47,251 bases of DNA from an uncultured Dorea sp. (GCA_910584095.1 CAJTYU010000023.1:1-47251); one strand, 5' to 3'; counted from the stretch's first letter, positions 34,566 to 42,770 are shown. Notes: generated by a model not told the origin, from the letters alone. A program made the numbers and translations.

Positions 34566-34649
34566 CGCGAAAAATCCATGCAGACATAGAAACGAATCCC
34601 CAAACTGGCCGTACAGCCCGAGGATTCATGTTTTTAGCTGTTATTCGCG
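34566..34649. repeat. 84-bp imperfect palindrome between hemC and the CAT-like gene
   Basis: CGCGAA (34566-34571) and TTCGCG (34644-34649) close an imperfect hairpin whose inner arms GAATCC (34594-34599) and GGATTC (34622-34627) are perfect, around a GGC/GCC core. No gene. It lies downstream of the CAT-like gene and upstream of hemC on the minus strand, so terminator, leader RNA or repeat element are all possible. Confidence 0.5.
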
Positions 34650-34724
34650 ACCCGTAAGGCCGTTCATCGCAGCAATTTTTATCATTCGAAAAAACTTAAT
34701 CAGCGGAGAAATCCGCCAAAAGCG

Positions 34725-35357
34725 CTATTTCTCCCATTCCAGAGCCTCAATCCTCCTGCACAGCGCCGTATAAAACATTCCCACATGTACGCCGTCTGTG
34801 AACCGGTGATTGAGTTCCACCGACATCTGCAGCTTTTTACTTCCATTTTCCTCCCGGTACTTCCCCCATGCAATCCGAGGAACGGAATCATCCGCGCAAA
34901 AGTCCCTCTCATTTGTAAGCGCAGTCATCTCTATCCACGGCAGACAGCTGAAATAAATCAAATCGTCTGTTTCCCGCTCCCCATCAATAAAAGACGTCTG
35001 CTCCGCGCTTTTCTTTTTTGCGGCAAGACAAAACTCCTCCATGCTTTCACCGGACGGCATTGTCACAATATAAAACAGTTCCGAGCCCGGCTTCAAATCC
35101 GTAAAGCTCGGCTCCCTGCGGTTGATTCTATATAGCTCTCCTTCACGCAGAACATACAAAAATGCCTCTGTCTCGTTAACTGATTCCGTACACAGGTATA
35201 CCAGCGCATAATAAAAAGACAGTCCTTTACTCTTTGCGTAGTCATAAAGCTTCGTAACATCCACTGTAAATGTAACGCTATAAAAAGGCTGGGACACCCC
35301 GGAAAAGAACTCAAATAGTTCTTTCCGTTCCCATAAATTCATATCAATCTTTTGCAT
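34725..35357 (-). CDS. Chloramphenicol acetyltransferase-like protein
   Basis: 210 aa from the ATG at 35357, after GGAGGA. The CAT fold is recognised from NLWERKELFEFFSG at the start, FYYALVYLCTESVN, SCLPWIEMTALT, RIAWGKY and the catalytic segment ELNHRFTDGVHVG. The canonical HHxxxDG reads NHxxxDG; the His that acts as base (second His) and the Asp are kept, the first His is Asn. It acetylates a hydroxyl substrate with acetyl-CoA if active; resistance cannot be assumed, since many such housekeeping homologues do not act on chloramphenicol. A palindromic element starts 57 bases upstream, leaving little room for a promoter. Confidence 0.88.
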   Translation of the reverse strand: MQKIDMNLWERKELFEFFSGVSQPFYSVTFTVDVTKLYDYAKSKGLSFYYALVYLCTESVNETEAFLYVLREGELYRINRREPSFTDLKPGSELFYIVTMPSGESMEEFCLAAKKKSAEQTSFIDGERETDDLIYFSCLPWIEMTALTNERDFCADDSVPRIAWGKYREENGSKKLQMSVELNHRFTDGVHVGMFYTALCRRIEALEWEK

Positions 35358-35414
35358 ACTTCCTCCTGCAGCCAGCCGCAGCGCCGCGTCCGCCAATGTA
35401 ACACAAAAACACGA

Positions 35415-35509
35415 AGACTGCTGCAAAAAAAGCAGGTACGCCGCATAGGAGCTGGACAATAAAACTCCATTCCTCATATGCGGCAGAATCTCCTTTTTTG
35501 CAACAGTCT
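35415..35509. repeat. ~95-bp palindromic element, second of the GACTGTTGCA-ended type
   Basis: The arm beginning AGACTGCTGCAAAAAAAGC (35415-35433) and continuing to about 35451 is matched, inverted, by the arm ending at 35509 whose complement begins AGACTGTTGCAAAAAAGGA. Pairing covers about 36 bases with several mismatches around a ~22-base centre. The ends resemble those of the 555-661 element, and both sit directly after the stop codon of a minus-strand gene, here PilZ. Confidence 0.65.
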
Positions 35510-35520
35510 AAACTGTAATT

Positions 35521-35874
35521 CTATGCTTCTTCATTGTTGATCCTGCCCAGCAGATCATAAACCTCAATACGCTTTGCATTCATCTCCGGAAGCCCAATAA
35601 AGATCGTTCCGCAGACATACCGCTCTTCCTTCGTCTGTTCGATCCTTACCACCTTCAGGAATGCATGGATGATCTCATCCGTCCATATCTTTAACTGTGT
35701 CTCATACACCGCTCCGATTGACAGCGGCTTATCGCAGATAAAGCCCACTCCTGACTTGGATACGTCCAGTACCTCTATCGCCGCTTCTTCCGCCTGCGAC
35801 TCCGCATCATTCATATTCTTAATCAACAGCTTGGCTGACAGGCCCATGCGTCGGTCGTTTCTTTTTTCTTCCAT
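35521..35874 (-). CDS. PilZ-domain protein (c-di-GMP binding)
   Basis: 117 aa, one PilZ domain. The binding signature RxxxR is RNDRR (Arg5, Arg9), and DxSxxG is DVSKSGVGF near 37-45, so c-di-GMP binding is likely. As a stand-alone PilZ protein it would act as an adaptor, for example for motility. No cyclase or phosphodiesterase is next to it, though a chemoreceptor elsewhere in the window suggests a motile cell. Confidence 0.9.
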   Translation of the reverse strand: MEEKRNDRRMGLSAKLLIKNMNDAESQAEEAAIEVLDVSKSGVGFICDKPLSIGAVYETQLKIWTDEIIHAFLKVVRIEQTKEERYVCGTIFIGLPEMNAKRIEVYDLLGRINNEEA

Positions 35875-35906
35875 TTTCGCTTGCCCCTTTCACAGTAATT
35901 CTTTTT

Positions 35907-36244
35907 TTATTTTACCGTATTTGAATTTGTTTGTAAAGCGTAGTCTTTCGGAACCGTTCCCATCATTTTCCCCAGCTGCTCTAAAATCCCCGCGCTGCCG
36001 TTCACGGAAATCTCTCCGACCTTCCCGCAGATCTTCTCCAAATATTCCAACTCCTTCAGTTTATACAGAGTCTGGTTCTCATCCATCAGCTTCGCCGTAT
36101 TCAGCAGCGATCTGGTGGACGCCACCTCCTCCCTTCTGGCAATCACGCTGGCCTGAGCCGTCTTCTCCGCCACCAGCACCGAGTTCATAATTTCCCGGAT
36201 TTCTCCCGGCAGGATAATATCCTTGATCCCGGCGCTTAAGAAAT
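35907..36244 (-). pseudogene. SPFH/Band-7 (slipin-like) protein, C-terminal fragment
   Basis: Read from an in-frame stop at 36245-36247, the frame gives LSAGIKDIILPGEIREIMNSVLVAEKTAQASVIARREEVAST, the end of the SPFH domain and the coiled coil after it, then a 50-residue C-terminus. The first two thirds of the gene are missing. Family members form membrane-bound oligomers. An ATG at 36188 would give 93 aa, but without the domain it is unlikely to work. Confidence 0.8.
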
Positions 36245-36714
36245 ATTAGGCATGGCTCTGCGGCCAGCCGTAATACAGGAGTGAAAGACCCTCCCGGCAG
36301 CCGCCGGATATCCATGCGGACATGGCCTCCGGACTCGCTGCTTCGCGGGAATAAGGGGCTGCTCTGCTCTGGAAAATACTCCTTCTCCGAACCTATCGTT
36401 CTCCGGCCCCATAGCGGCGGCCGTGCAACCGGTACCGTTCCGGATATTTTCTTCTTCAGGCTGCTGTTTATCCTTCCTGTCTGCGGTATCCTTAATTCTT
36501 CAGACGCTGAACCGGGCCGTTACAGCCCCTCTCTGGCAGACGTCCTTATGCTTTGGGCCGTCATATCCAGGCTGGCTGTATCCTTCCACAGATATGGGAA
36601 ACGCCGAAATCAGGATACCTGTGAAATATTTATGGCATACCGGGCAGCACGCTGCCGGCACCGCCGGGCAGGAGGTAACCTCCAATACCCAGGCTATATA
36701 AAATATTTCCAAAA
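36245..36714. other. 470-base stretch without a recognisable gene
   Basis: Open frames exist on both strands (for example minus 36500-36712, Cys-rich, no ribosome binding site), but none looks like a protein family and none has a good start signal. A short palindrome GGAGGTTACCTCC lies at 36670-36682. It is next to a truncated SPFH gene, so it is probably decayed coding DNA or a deletion junction. Confidence 0.5.
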
Positions 36715-37947
36715 TTAACCCTTAACTACGCCGGCCGTCCTAAGCTTCCTCACCGGCGTAACCAAATCCGTCTGCTGTGCCATGACCTGCTCAATATCTT
36801 TATAAGCAAACCGGCACTCCTCTGCCACGTCATGTTTCTTCCGCTTCCCAAGTACCACGCCCTGCTCTTTTAAATCCACCATCACCTTTTCTGTGGTAAA
36901 TGCCCGCATGGCTCCGGTCCGGGAATAGTTCCTACCCGCGCCGTGGGAAGATGAGCAGAAGGATTCCGGATTGCCCTTCCCTTCTACCACATAGCTGTAA
37001 GACCCCATTGCCCCCGGTATCACGGCCAGCTCCCCCTTCCTCACTCTAACAGCGCCTTTTCTGTGTACCCATACGTTCGCTCCGTAGTGATTCTCCAGCG
37101 CGGCATAATTGTGGTGGCAGTTGATCTCGCCGCCAAATTCTACCGCTTTGCCCGCGTGCTTCTCAATAGTCTCCTTTACAATAGCGCAGGTCTTCTCAAG
37201 CATAGCCGCCCGGTTCTCGAAGGCATAGTCCAGCGCCAGCTTCATCCAGCGGATGTACTGCCGCCCTTCCTCCGTCTCCACTGGAAAGAATGCCAAACGG
37301 TATTCCTCCTTTACTTCGCTGTACCATCTCCGATTCAGTTCCACAGCCTTTTTATGGAAATAATCGCAGACCGCCTTCCCCAAATGCCTGCTGCCGGAGT
37401 GAATCATAATGCAGAGCCTTCCTTCCTCATCCTCCTGCAGCTCAATAAAATGATTGCCGCCTCCAAGGCTCCCCGCCTGAAAATACCCATCCTCAATCAG
37501 GGGCAGGAGTTCCGGATTCTTTTCGTATTTCTCCTTCTCCTCTTTCGCTCTGTCAAGCGCAGACGACGGCTGCGGCGTTTTGTACCTGTCCGTCCCCAGC
37601 GGCACCGCCCTCATAATCCCTCCCACAATCGCCTGAATGACAGAACCGCTTCCGGTCTGAATATCTTGTATTTCCTCCATACGGATATTCGTCGAAATGA
37701 AATCCATCCCACAGCCGATGTCAGACCCCACTGCATTCGGGATAATAACGTCCTTCGCCGCGATCACCCCTCCGATGGGCATTCCCTTCCCCGCATGGGT
37801 ATCCGGCATCAGACAGACCCATTTATGCAGAAAGGGAAGCTGCGATAAGCGGTACGCCTGCTCCAGACAGTTGCTCTCCATCCGGCTTTCCTCTTCCAGC
37901 CAGACTTTTATCGGAAACCTCATATTCTTGTTATATAATACAAACAT
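36715..37947 (-). CDS. rtcB: RtcB-family RNA ligase
   Basis: 410 aa from the ATG at 37947, six bases after GGGGAG. Joins RNA 2',3'-cyclic phosphate or 3'-phosphate ends to 5'-OH using GTP and Mn. Metal ligands appear in PNAVGSDIGCGMDF (Cys), HSGSRHLGK (His) and NCHHNYA (His), and the guanylylated His is in SSHGAGRNYSR. It belongs to the shorter bacterial branch (about 380-410 aa versus 480 in archaea/E. coli). No archease or RtcR-type regulator is adjacent; it stands alone, perhaps with its own promoter above the divergent GntR gene. Confidence 0.95.
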   Translation of the reverse strand: MFVLYNKNMRFPIKVWLEEESRMESNCLEQAYRLSQLPFLHKWVCLMPDTHAGKGMPIGGVIAAKDVIIPNAVGSDIGCGMDFISTNIRMEEIQDIQTGSGSVIQAIVGGIMRAVPLGTDRYKTPQPSSALDRAKEEKEKYEKNPELLPLIEDGYFQAGSLGGGNHFIELQEDEEGRLCIMIHSGSRHLGKAVCDYFHKKAVELNRRWYSEVKEEYRLAFFPVETEEGRQYIRWMKLALDYAFENRAAMLEKTCAIVKETIEKHAGKAVEFGGEINCHHNYAALENHYGANVWVHRKGAVRVRKGELAVIPGAMGSYSYVVEGKGNPESFCSSSHGAGRNYSRTGAMRAFTTEKVMVDLKEQGVVLGKRKKHDVAEECRFAYKDIEQVMAQQTDLVTPVRKLRTAGVVKG

Positions 37948-38061
37948 AAAACTCTCCCCTTTCTTCTTCGCCTTTGCTGTACTTATTATATACGGCGTAT
38001 TTTGGATTATCATTTTAAAAAAGCTGCGAAGCAGGCTTTTTCCCAGAAAATAAATCTTCTC

Positions 38062-38121
38062 TTGACATCCATTATGCTCTGTATTACACTGTGCTTATCG
38101 AAGTAATACAGTCAAGCACAG
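38062..38121 (+). promoter_or_regulatory. Promoter and interleaved operators of the GntR-ABC operon
   Basis: TTGACA (38062-38067), 17 bases, TACACT (38085-38090) is a strong promoter. CTGTATTAC (38079-38087) and GTAATACAG (38103-38111) form a perfect 9-bp inverted repeat covering the -10, and CTGTGCTT (38089-38096) and AAGCACAG (38114-38121) a perfect 8-bp repeat, shifted by ten bases. Two overlapping dimer sites, as for YtrA-type autorepressors. Confidence 0.85.
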
Positions 38122-38136
38122 AAAGCCGGTGAATCA

Positions 38137-38511
38137 TTGGAAATTTTTGTAAGCAATAAGACAAGCCGTCCACTGTATGAACAGATCAGGACGCAGGTCA
38201 AAACACAAATTATGAATGGCACACTAACAGCCGGGGAAGCGCTTCCCTCCATCCGTTCTCTTGCGAAATCGCTGCAGATCAGCGTTCTGACCGTGCAGAA
38301 GGCATACGATCTTCTTCAGGAGGACGGATTCATCGAAACAACGGCCGGAAAAGGCTGTTTTGTATCTGCCCGGAATCAAGATTTCTATCTGGAAGAACAG
38401 CAGAAAAAGATCGAGAGACATTTCAGTGAAGCGATCGAACTGGCTCGGGCATGCGGAGTACCGCTGAATACGCTATTGAACTTATTGACGCTGCTATACG
38501 AGGAGGATTGA
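38137..38511 (+). CDS. GntR-family regulator, YtrA type
   Basis: 124 aa. The winged HTH covers 1-75 (PLYEQIRTQVKTQIMNGTL, LPSIRSLAKSLQISVLTVQKAYDLL), followed by only a 45-residue helical tail, as in YtrA regulators that control ABC exporters. The start is TTG at 38137, with a weak site; no ATG upstream in frame. It precedes the ATPase gene by two bases. Confidence 0.94.
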   Translation: MEIFVSNKTSRPLYEQIRTQVKTQIMNGTLTAGEALPSIRSLAKSLQISVLTVQKAYDLLQEDGFIETTAGKGCFVSARNQDFYLEEQQKKIERHFSEAIELARACGVPLNTLLNLLTLLYEED

Positions 38512-38513
38512 CA

Positions 38514-39365
38514 ATGAAGAATGCTTTAACCGTTTCAGGGCTTACCAAAACCTATCAGGACTTTATGCTGGACCAGGTTTCTTTCAGCGTTCCAAGCGGC
38601 TCTATCGTCGGGCTGATCGGCGAAAACGGCGCTGGGAAGAGCACGACAGTCAATGCGGTTTTAGGGCTGATTCAGAAAGAGTCGGGCCATATCTCGGTAT
38701 TCGGAAAAGAAGAATTGGACAATCGGATAAAAGAACAAATAGGCGTCGTCTTCGACGGCAGCAATTATCCGGAGATTCTTTCTCCCAGAAAAATCAACCG
38801 GGTCATGAAACATATTTACCGTTCATGGGATGAGACTGCCTATTTCCGCCTGTTAACACAGTTATCGCTGCCCCCTGACAAACGGCTCAAACACTTTTCA
38901 AAGGGTATGAAGATGAAACTGGCCATTTGTGCAGCCCTTTCACACCACTCCAAACTTCTGATCTTGGACGAAGCTACCAGCGGCCTCGACCCGATTGTCC
39001 GGGATGACATTTTAGATATGCTTTTAGACTTTGTTCAGAACGAGGAGCATTCGATACTGGTATCCTCCCATATCACAAGTGATCTGGAGAAAATTGCAGA
39101 CTATATTGTATTTATCCATAAGGGAAAAGTGATCTTTACCAAAGCAAAGGATGAATTAACGGAACAGTATGGAATCCTCAAATGCGGCGCGGCAAAATTC
39201 GACGCGTTAGATAAATCCGATATCATCGTATACCGGAAAATGGATTATGAATGGCAGGTTTTAGTTTCCGACAGACAGGAAATGCAGCGGAAATACCCGG
39301 ATACGTTGATCGTACCGGCGTCGATTGATGAAATTATGCTTCTCTATGTAAAGGGGGAAAAGTGA
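38514..39365 (+). CDS. ABC transporter ATP-binding protein
   Basis: 283 aa from the ATG at 38514, after GGAGG. Walker A GENGAGKST, a Q-loop region (IGVVFDGSNYPEIL, with Asp in place of Gln), signature KHFSKGMKMKL, Walker B LLILDEATSGLDP and switch SSHIT are seen; a C-terminal 70-residue extension is typical of the YtrB-type branch. It pairs with the permease that follows. The signature starts FSKG, usual in this group. Substrate unknown; this operon type often responds to cell-wall stress. Confidence 0.95.
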   Translation: MKNALTVSGLTKTYQDFMLDQVSFSVPSGSIVGLIGENGAGKSTTVNAVLGLIQKESGHISVFGKEELDNRIKEQIGVVFDGSNYPEILSPRKINRVMKHIYRSWDETAYFRLLTQLSLPPDKRLKHFSKGMKMKLAICAALSHHSKLLILDEATSGLDPIVRDDILDMLLDFVQNEEHSILVSSHITSDLEKIADYIVFIHKGKVIFTKAKDELTEQYGILKCGAAKFDALDKSDIIVYRKMDYEWQVLVSDRQEMQRKYPDTLIVPASIDEIMLLYVKGEK

Positions 39366-39994
39366 TGAAAGGTATTTTATTGAAAGATTTGTATATTGCA
39401 AAGAGCAATATTCTTGTAACGGTTGTCAGTCTGATCGTTCTGGGCTTCGGGCTTTCGTTTCTGCTTGAAACAAGCGCGCTCCTTATGCTCGCCCCCGCCG
39501 CTTCTACCACGGCGGTTTTTATCAGCATCACAAGCGACGCGGCCTCCAAGTGGAATAAAAATGTAATCGCCATGCCCATCTCAAGGAGCCAGATTATCGG
39601 CGGGAAATATTCTTTTTATATCATCCTCGCCGTACTTGGGACCGCCGCCGCACTGATTCCCTGCGGGATATTCGCCTTACTGGATATCGATATTACAACG
39701 CAGGCACTGTGCTTATACGGCGCCGCCGGCATGAGCGAGGCGCTGTTTGCAGGCGGCGTCAGCCTGCCCTGCGCCTATCTGTCTGACCCGGAAAAATCAC
39801 AGATTATCTTTATGCTGTCCTTCATGGCGTCAACCGGAATCATCGCCGGGCTTATCCTTTTTATCAATCTGTTTATCCCGGTAAAAGACCATATCCTGTT
39901 CGCCTTCTATACCGTACTTGCAATTGCCCTTATCTGCTTTTTTATCTCCTTTAAAATTGCAGTAAAAATATACCAAAAGCAAGACATTATTTAA
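39365..39994 (+). CDS. ABC-2 type permease
   Basis: 209 aa, six membrane helices. The ABC-2 type membrane domain is recognised by KGILLKDLYIAKSNILVT at the start and MPISRSQIIGGKYSFYI. The ATG at 39365 overlaps the ATPase stop (GTGATG), with AAGGGGG upstream; GTG at 39362 is an alternative. It would form the membrane half of the transporter. Confidence 0.9.
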   Translation: MKGILLKDLYIAKSNILVTVVSLIVLGFGLSFLLETSALLMLAPAASTTAVFISITSDAASKWNKNVIAMPISRSQIIGGKYSFYIILAVLGTAAALIPCGIFALLDIDITTQALCLYGAAGMSEALFAGGVSLPCAYLSDPEKSQIIFMLSFMASTGIIAGLILFINLFIPVKDHILFAFYTVLAIALICFFISFKIAVKIYQKQDII

Positions 39995-40002
39995 ACAATC
40001 CC

Positions 40003-40045
40003 TATCCTGCACTCTGCCGGCCATACCGCCCTGTGCAGGATATCT
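40003..40045 (+). terminator. Terminator of the GntR-ABC operon
   Basis: TATCCTGCAC (40003-40012) pairs perfectly with GTGCAGGATA (40033-40042), then TCTTTCTG. It precedes the end of the convergent channel gene at 40057. Confidence 0.75.
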
Positions 40046-40056
40046 TTCTGAAAATG

Positions 40057-41634
40057 CTACTCAAGTTCCGCATAAATCATTCCCATCAGTTCCCATGCCG
40101 CATCCCGTTCCTGTCTCTGTTCCGGTGTCAGCTCCTCATATCTGCACAGCATAGGGTGCTGCCTTGCCCCATCGTCCCTATACGGCCCATATCTCCAGTT
40201 ATAGAAAATATAGAACCTCAGCCACCGCATGTGATCCAGCTTGCGGTACGTCTCCCTTGCCGTCTCGGAAGATTTTGTCTTACGATACCTGTCATAAGCC
40301 TTCTTTACCGCATCTGCGCTAAGCTCTGTAATCTCTTCGTCCTCCAGAAGAAGCCTCGTTTTCATCAGAAGATGGTCCGCCGCCGCGATCTTAGACTGCC
40401 GATGGAGATCATCCAGATCATTCCAGTCTTTCGTGGGATAAGAAACCGCCCTCCGGAAAATATCATTGATCATAACAGCCGCTTTGTTCAGGCTCGTGCG
40501 GATAATCTGCTGCGGCGTATAGATATCCTCATTTGCCCCAAAGTAAGAAATATCCGGGACCCTCCAGCTGCTGCGCAGGTCGATGCGTCCGGAGATCCGA
40601 TAATATTTATTTAACGTCCAGAAAATGCTCCAGCCATTCTGTTCATCATCATCGCAGATAATAATACGGTCTGCCCGCTCCAAAATCCGGCGGTTCCTTG
40701 CCCATGTCTCATTGTGAAAAATCAGCGAATCTCTCGTCTCGGATTCCTCGTTCATGGAAAACAACTCCCCAAGGCAGTCATGGACTGCAAGAAATTCCTC
40801 TGCATCTCCGAAAATATGATACGCCACATGCTGCTCTATGGAAATAACATTGGTCAGGATCGCCCGTTCTAAAATACTGCCGCCATACTTCCCAAAACCA
40901 ATCAGTACGATTGTATTTTCATGACGGCGCAACGGCTTAGAACGCCAATACTGTCTGGCGCAGCATTCATAGCTGTGGAAGAAATTAATGTTCCCAGAGA
41001 GTTTATCTTGTCCGTTTGTGGTTCTGGCATAAACCTCTACCGGCAATTCATGCAGATTGACCGCCCGCCGGTTCACGCCGATGTCATTCTCCTTCATCAG
41101 AAAAACCTTGCACTTAGCGCCGATACCCTTCTTTTTCACCACAATTCTGTCCAGCGGAGCGCTCAGATACACGCAAGGGTAATTGGGGATCTCACTCTGG
41201 ATGCTTCTTCTCTCCCCATAAATAATCAGCGCCTTCGGATCTTCCCTATAAATATTTCCGGCAAGCGCATCCGACTCCACCCCGCAGTCTGCAAAATAGT
41301 ACCAATTCTTATGCCGCTGCAGGCTCAGCATAAGAAACGGCATCCCCTCGCTGGTAATAAAGGATATGACAGCCCCAAGCATGGTCACCATTATCCCGGC
41401 GGACAGAAACAGAAAGATCATCCCCACCGCATGTCCAAGCGGGGTCACCGGTATCAGGTCTCCATATCCTACCGTTGTCAGCGTCACAATAGAATACCAG
41501 AACGCGTCTCCAAAGGTCTGAATCATAGCGTTGTTATTTGCTGATTCCGAGCAGTAGAGAATGGTAAGCAAAGCAATATAAACCAGCAATACAGCCGCAA
41601 TCAAACACAGATAAATCTTCTTTCTTGCTTTCAT
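40057..41634 (-). CDS. Potassium channel with RCK-like domains and a C-terminal RyR-like domain
   Basis: 525 aa. Two membrane helices flank a pore loop with the K+ filter TTVGYGD (53-59). A cytoplasmic Rossmann-like pair follows: a degenerate one (about 110-220) and a TrkA-N one with IVLIGFGKYGGSILERAI (about 246-263) and RADRIIICDDDEQNG. The last 65 residues, HMRWLRFYIFYNWRYGP and YRDDGARQHPMLCRYEEL, match the RyR repeat pattern (GW.YG..RDD..R.HP.L). This would be a ligand-gated K+ channel; the RyR part may sense a nucleotide-like ligand, as proposed for other bacterial RyR proteins, but this is inference. Single gene. Confidence 0.9.
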   Translation of the reverse strand: MKARKKIYLCLIAAVLLVYIALLTILYCSESANNNAMIQTFGDAFWYSIVTLTTVGYGDLIPVTPLGHAVGMIFLFLSAGIMVTMLGAVISFITSEGMPFLMLSLQRHKNWYYFADCGVESDALAGNIYREDPKALIIYGERRSIQSEIPNYPCVYLSAPLDRIVVKKKGIGAKCKVFLMKENDIGVNRRAVNLHELPVEVYARTTNGQDKLSGNINFFHSYECCARQYWRSKPLRRHENTIVLIGFGKYGGSILERAILTNVISIEQHVAYHIFGDAEEFLAVHDCLGELFSMNEESETRDSLIFHNETWARNRRILERADRIIICDDDEQNGWSIFWTLNKYYRISGRIDLRSSWRVPDISYFGANEDIYTPQQIIRTSLNKAAVMINDIFRRAVSYPTKDWNDLDDLHRQSKIAAADHLLMKTRLLLEDEEITELSADAVKKAYDRYRKTKSSETARETYRKLDHMRWLRFYIFYNWRYGPYRDDGARQHPMLCRYEELTPEQRQERDAAWELMGMIYAELE

Positions 41635-41819
41635 ATACCCCTACTCTCCTTCTTATGTCTTATGCAGCGGATTTCCCTGTCAAAATCCTTCGCCTGCACT
41701 TTTTCCCGTATTATCAATATAATGTAAATTTTACCACAAAGCGCCGGAGATATCTATGGACAGAACTGCAGAATTGTTCTCATAAACATTCAATCAGTGT
41801 CCCATGTTCTATTTATTTT

Positions 41820-41867
41820 GTGTTATACTGTTTTATATAACACTAGGGTTAAAAGGTCATATATGAC
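41820..41867. promoter_or_regulatory. Palindromes in the 297-base gap before the YdeI remnant
   Basis: GTGTTATA (41820-41827) and TATAACAC (41836-41843) are perfect inverted repeats, and GTCATATATGAC (41856-41867) is a perfect palindrome. They lie 65-110 bases upstream of the GTG start at 41932, the usual place for operators. Nothing else is seen in 41635-41931. Confidence 0.5.
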
Positions 41868-41931
41868 ATGTCTGCATGTTAATATATGTCTTTGGAATCC
41901 GTAAAAACAGCGGAGAAAGGAGTCACGCATA

Positions 41932-42112
41932 GTGAGCGAACTATTGAAATTTACCAGCAGAGAGGATTTTCGGAAATGGCTTTCTTCGCATTGCATGTCA
42001 AACGACGGCGTTTGGCTGTTATTCGGCAAAGCCGGAGGGCCGAAAACGTTAAAGGCCGCCGAAGCCCTTGAAGAAGCGCTCTGCTTTGGATGGATCGACG
42101 GTCAGATGAAAC
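41932..42112 (+). pseudogene. YdeI/OmpD-associated protein, N-terminal fragment
   Basis: The GTG at 41932 follows AAAGGAG. The frame gives MSELLKFTSREDFRKWLSSH, WLLFGKAGGPKTLKAAEALEEALCFGWIDGQMKRIDD, the N-terminal third of YdeI-type proteins. After IDD it leaves the family sequence and ends at 42189 in unrelated residues. The downstream DNA is the end of a different gene (see next entry), so a deletion joined the two. Confidence 0.8.
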
Positions 42113-42373
42113 GCATTGACGACATATCTCAGAGAATACTATTTTACAGTTATGGTTGTTGTAGGCAGAAAAGAAAAGGAATCTGTTGAAAAAATACTTC
42201 CCGGATGTTCATCCGAAATGCGGGATCTGTACCATCAGACCCCGGAAGGGAACGGCCAAAGATGGCTGACGGCCGACTTAGAGGATCACGCGGATTTGTA
42301 CCGCGACCTTTTACGCTTCATTCATATTCGCAGAAACAGCCGGAATCAAAAAACGAAAGGGATGGTCTCATGA
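42113..42373 (+). pseudogene. DUF3788 protein, C-terminal fragment
   Basis: In a frame shifted by one base from the YdeI fragment, YYFTVMVVVGRKEKESVEKILPGC and WLTADLEDHADLYRDLLRFI match the C-terminal half of DUF3788 proteins. There is no proper start. Its TGA overlaps the ATG of the DUF3784 gene (ATGA), so the ancestor was probably translationally coupled to it. Confidence 0.75.
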
Positions 42374-42708
42374 ATACTGGTTTTATTTCCTGCGGCGGCG
42401 CATGTTTACTATGCTTGCTTTTTGCTCTGATATTTACGATTTTCAAAGAAAAATCTGCTATGCTGATCAGCGGTTTTAACACAATGCCAAAAGAAAAGCG
42501 GGAATTATATGATAAGAAAAAAATGTGCAGGGACCAGAGAAACGCCTTTTTGATCTGGGCTGTCATTTTAGGAACCGGAGCCGTTTTGTCATATTATATC
42601 TCAAAATATTTTGCTGCCGCCGCATTTGTCATATTCCTGATCATATTTTTTAAAGATGTACATTTAGACGAAGAGAAAGCCTTTGAAAAGTATAAAAATA
42701 ACCTTTGA
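42370..42708 (+). CDS. DUF3784-type small membrane protein
   Basis: 112 aa from the ATG at 42370. It has three membrane helices (ACLLCLLFALIFTIF, AFLIWAVILGTGAVLSYYI, FAAAAFVIFLIIFF) around a short loop, ISGFNTMPKEKRELYDKKKM, which is the DUF3784 signature. No function is known. It may have lost its normal promoter to the deletion upstream and now be read from the YdeI promoter. Confidence 0.85.
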   Translation: MNTGFISCGGACLLCLLFALIFTIFKEKSAMLISGFNTMPKEKRELYDKKKMCRDQRNAFLIWAVILGTGAVLSYYISKYFAAAAFVIFLIIFFKDVHLDEEKAFEKYKNNL

Positions 42709-42770
42709 TTTCTACATAAAAATCGTTAATGCCGCAAGGATGGCGAGGCGTCCGCAAGGAGACAGATGAT

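Noticed and set aside
34479..34724. Cobalamin riboswitch upstream of hemC
   Set aside because: The conserved B12-box sequence was not found on the minus strand; only a palindrome is seen.
36281..36718. 145-codon plus-strand ORF in the gap before rtcB
   Set aside because: No ribosome binding site and no recognisable protein character; kept only as a gene-free stretch.
37063..37848. 261-codon plus-strand ORF
   Set aside because: It lies wholly opposite rtcB, whose active-site motifs are unmistakable.
42721..42770. Repeated CCGCAAGGA before the WYL gene as a CRISPR-like or iteron repeat
   Set aside because: Only two short copies; one is simply the ribosome binding site.
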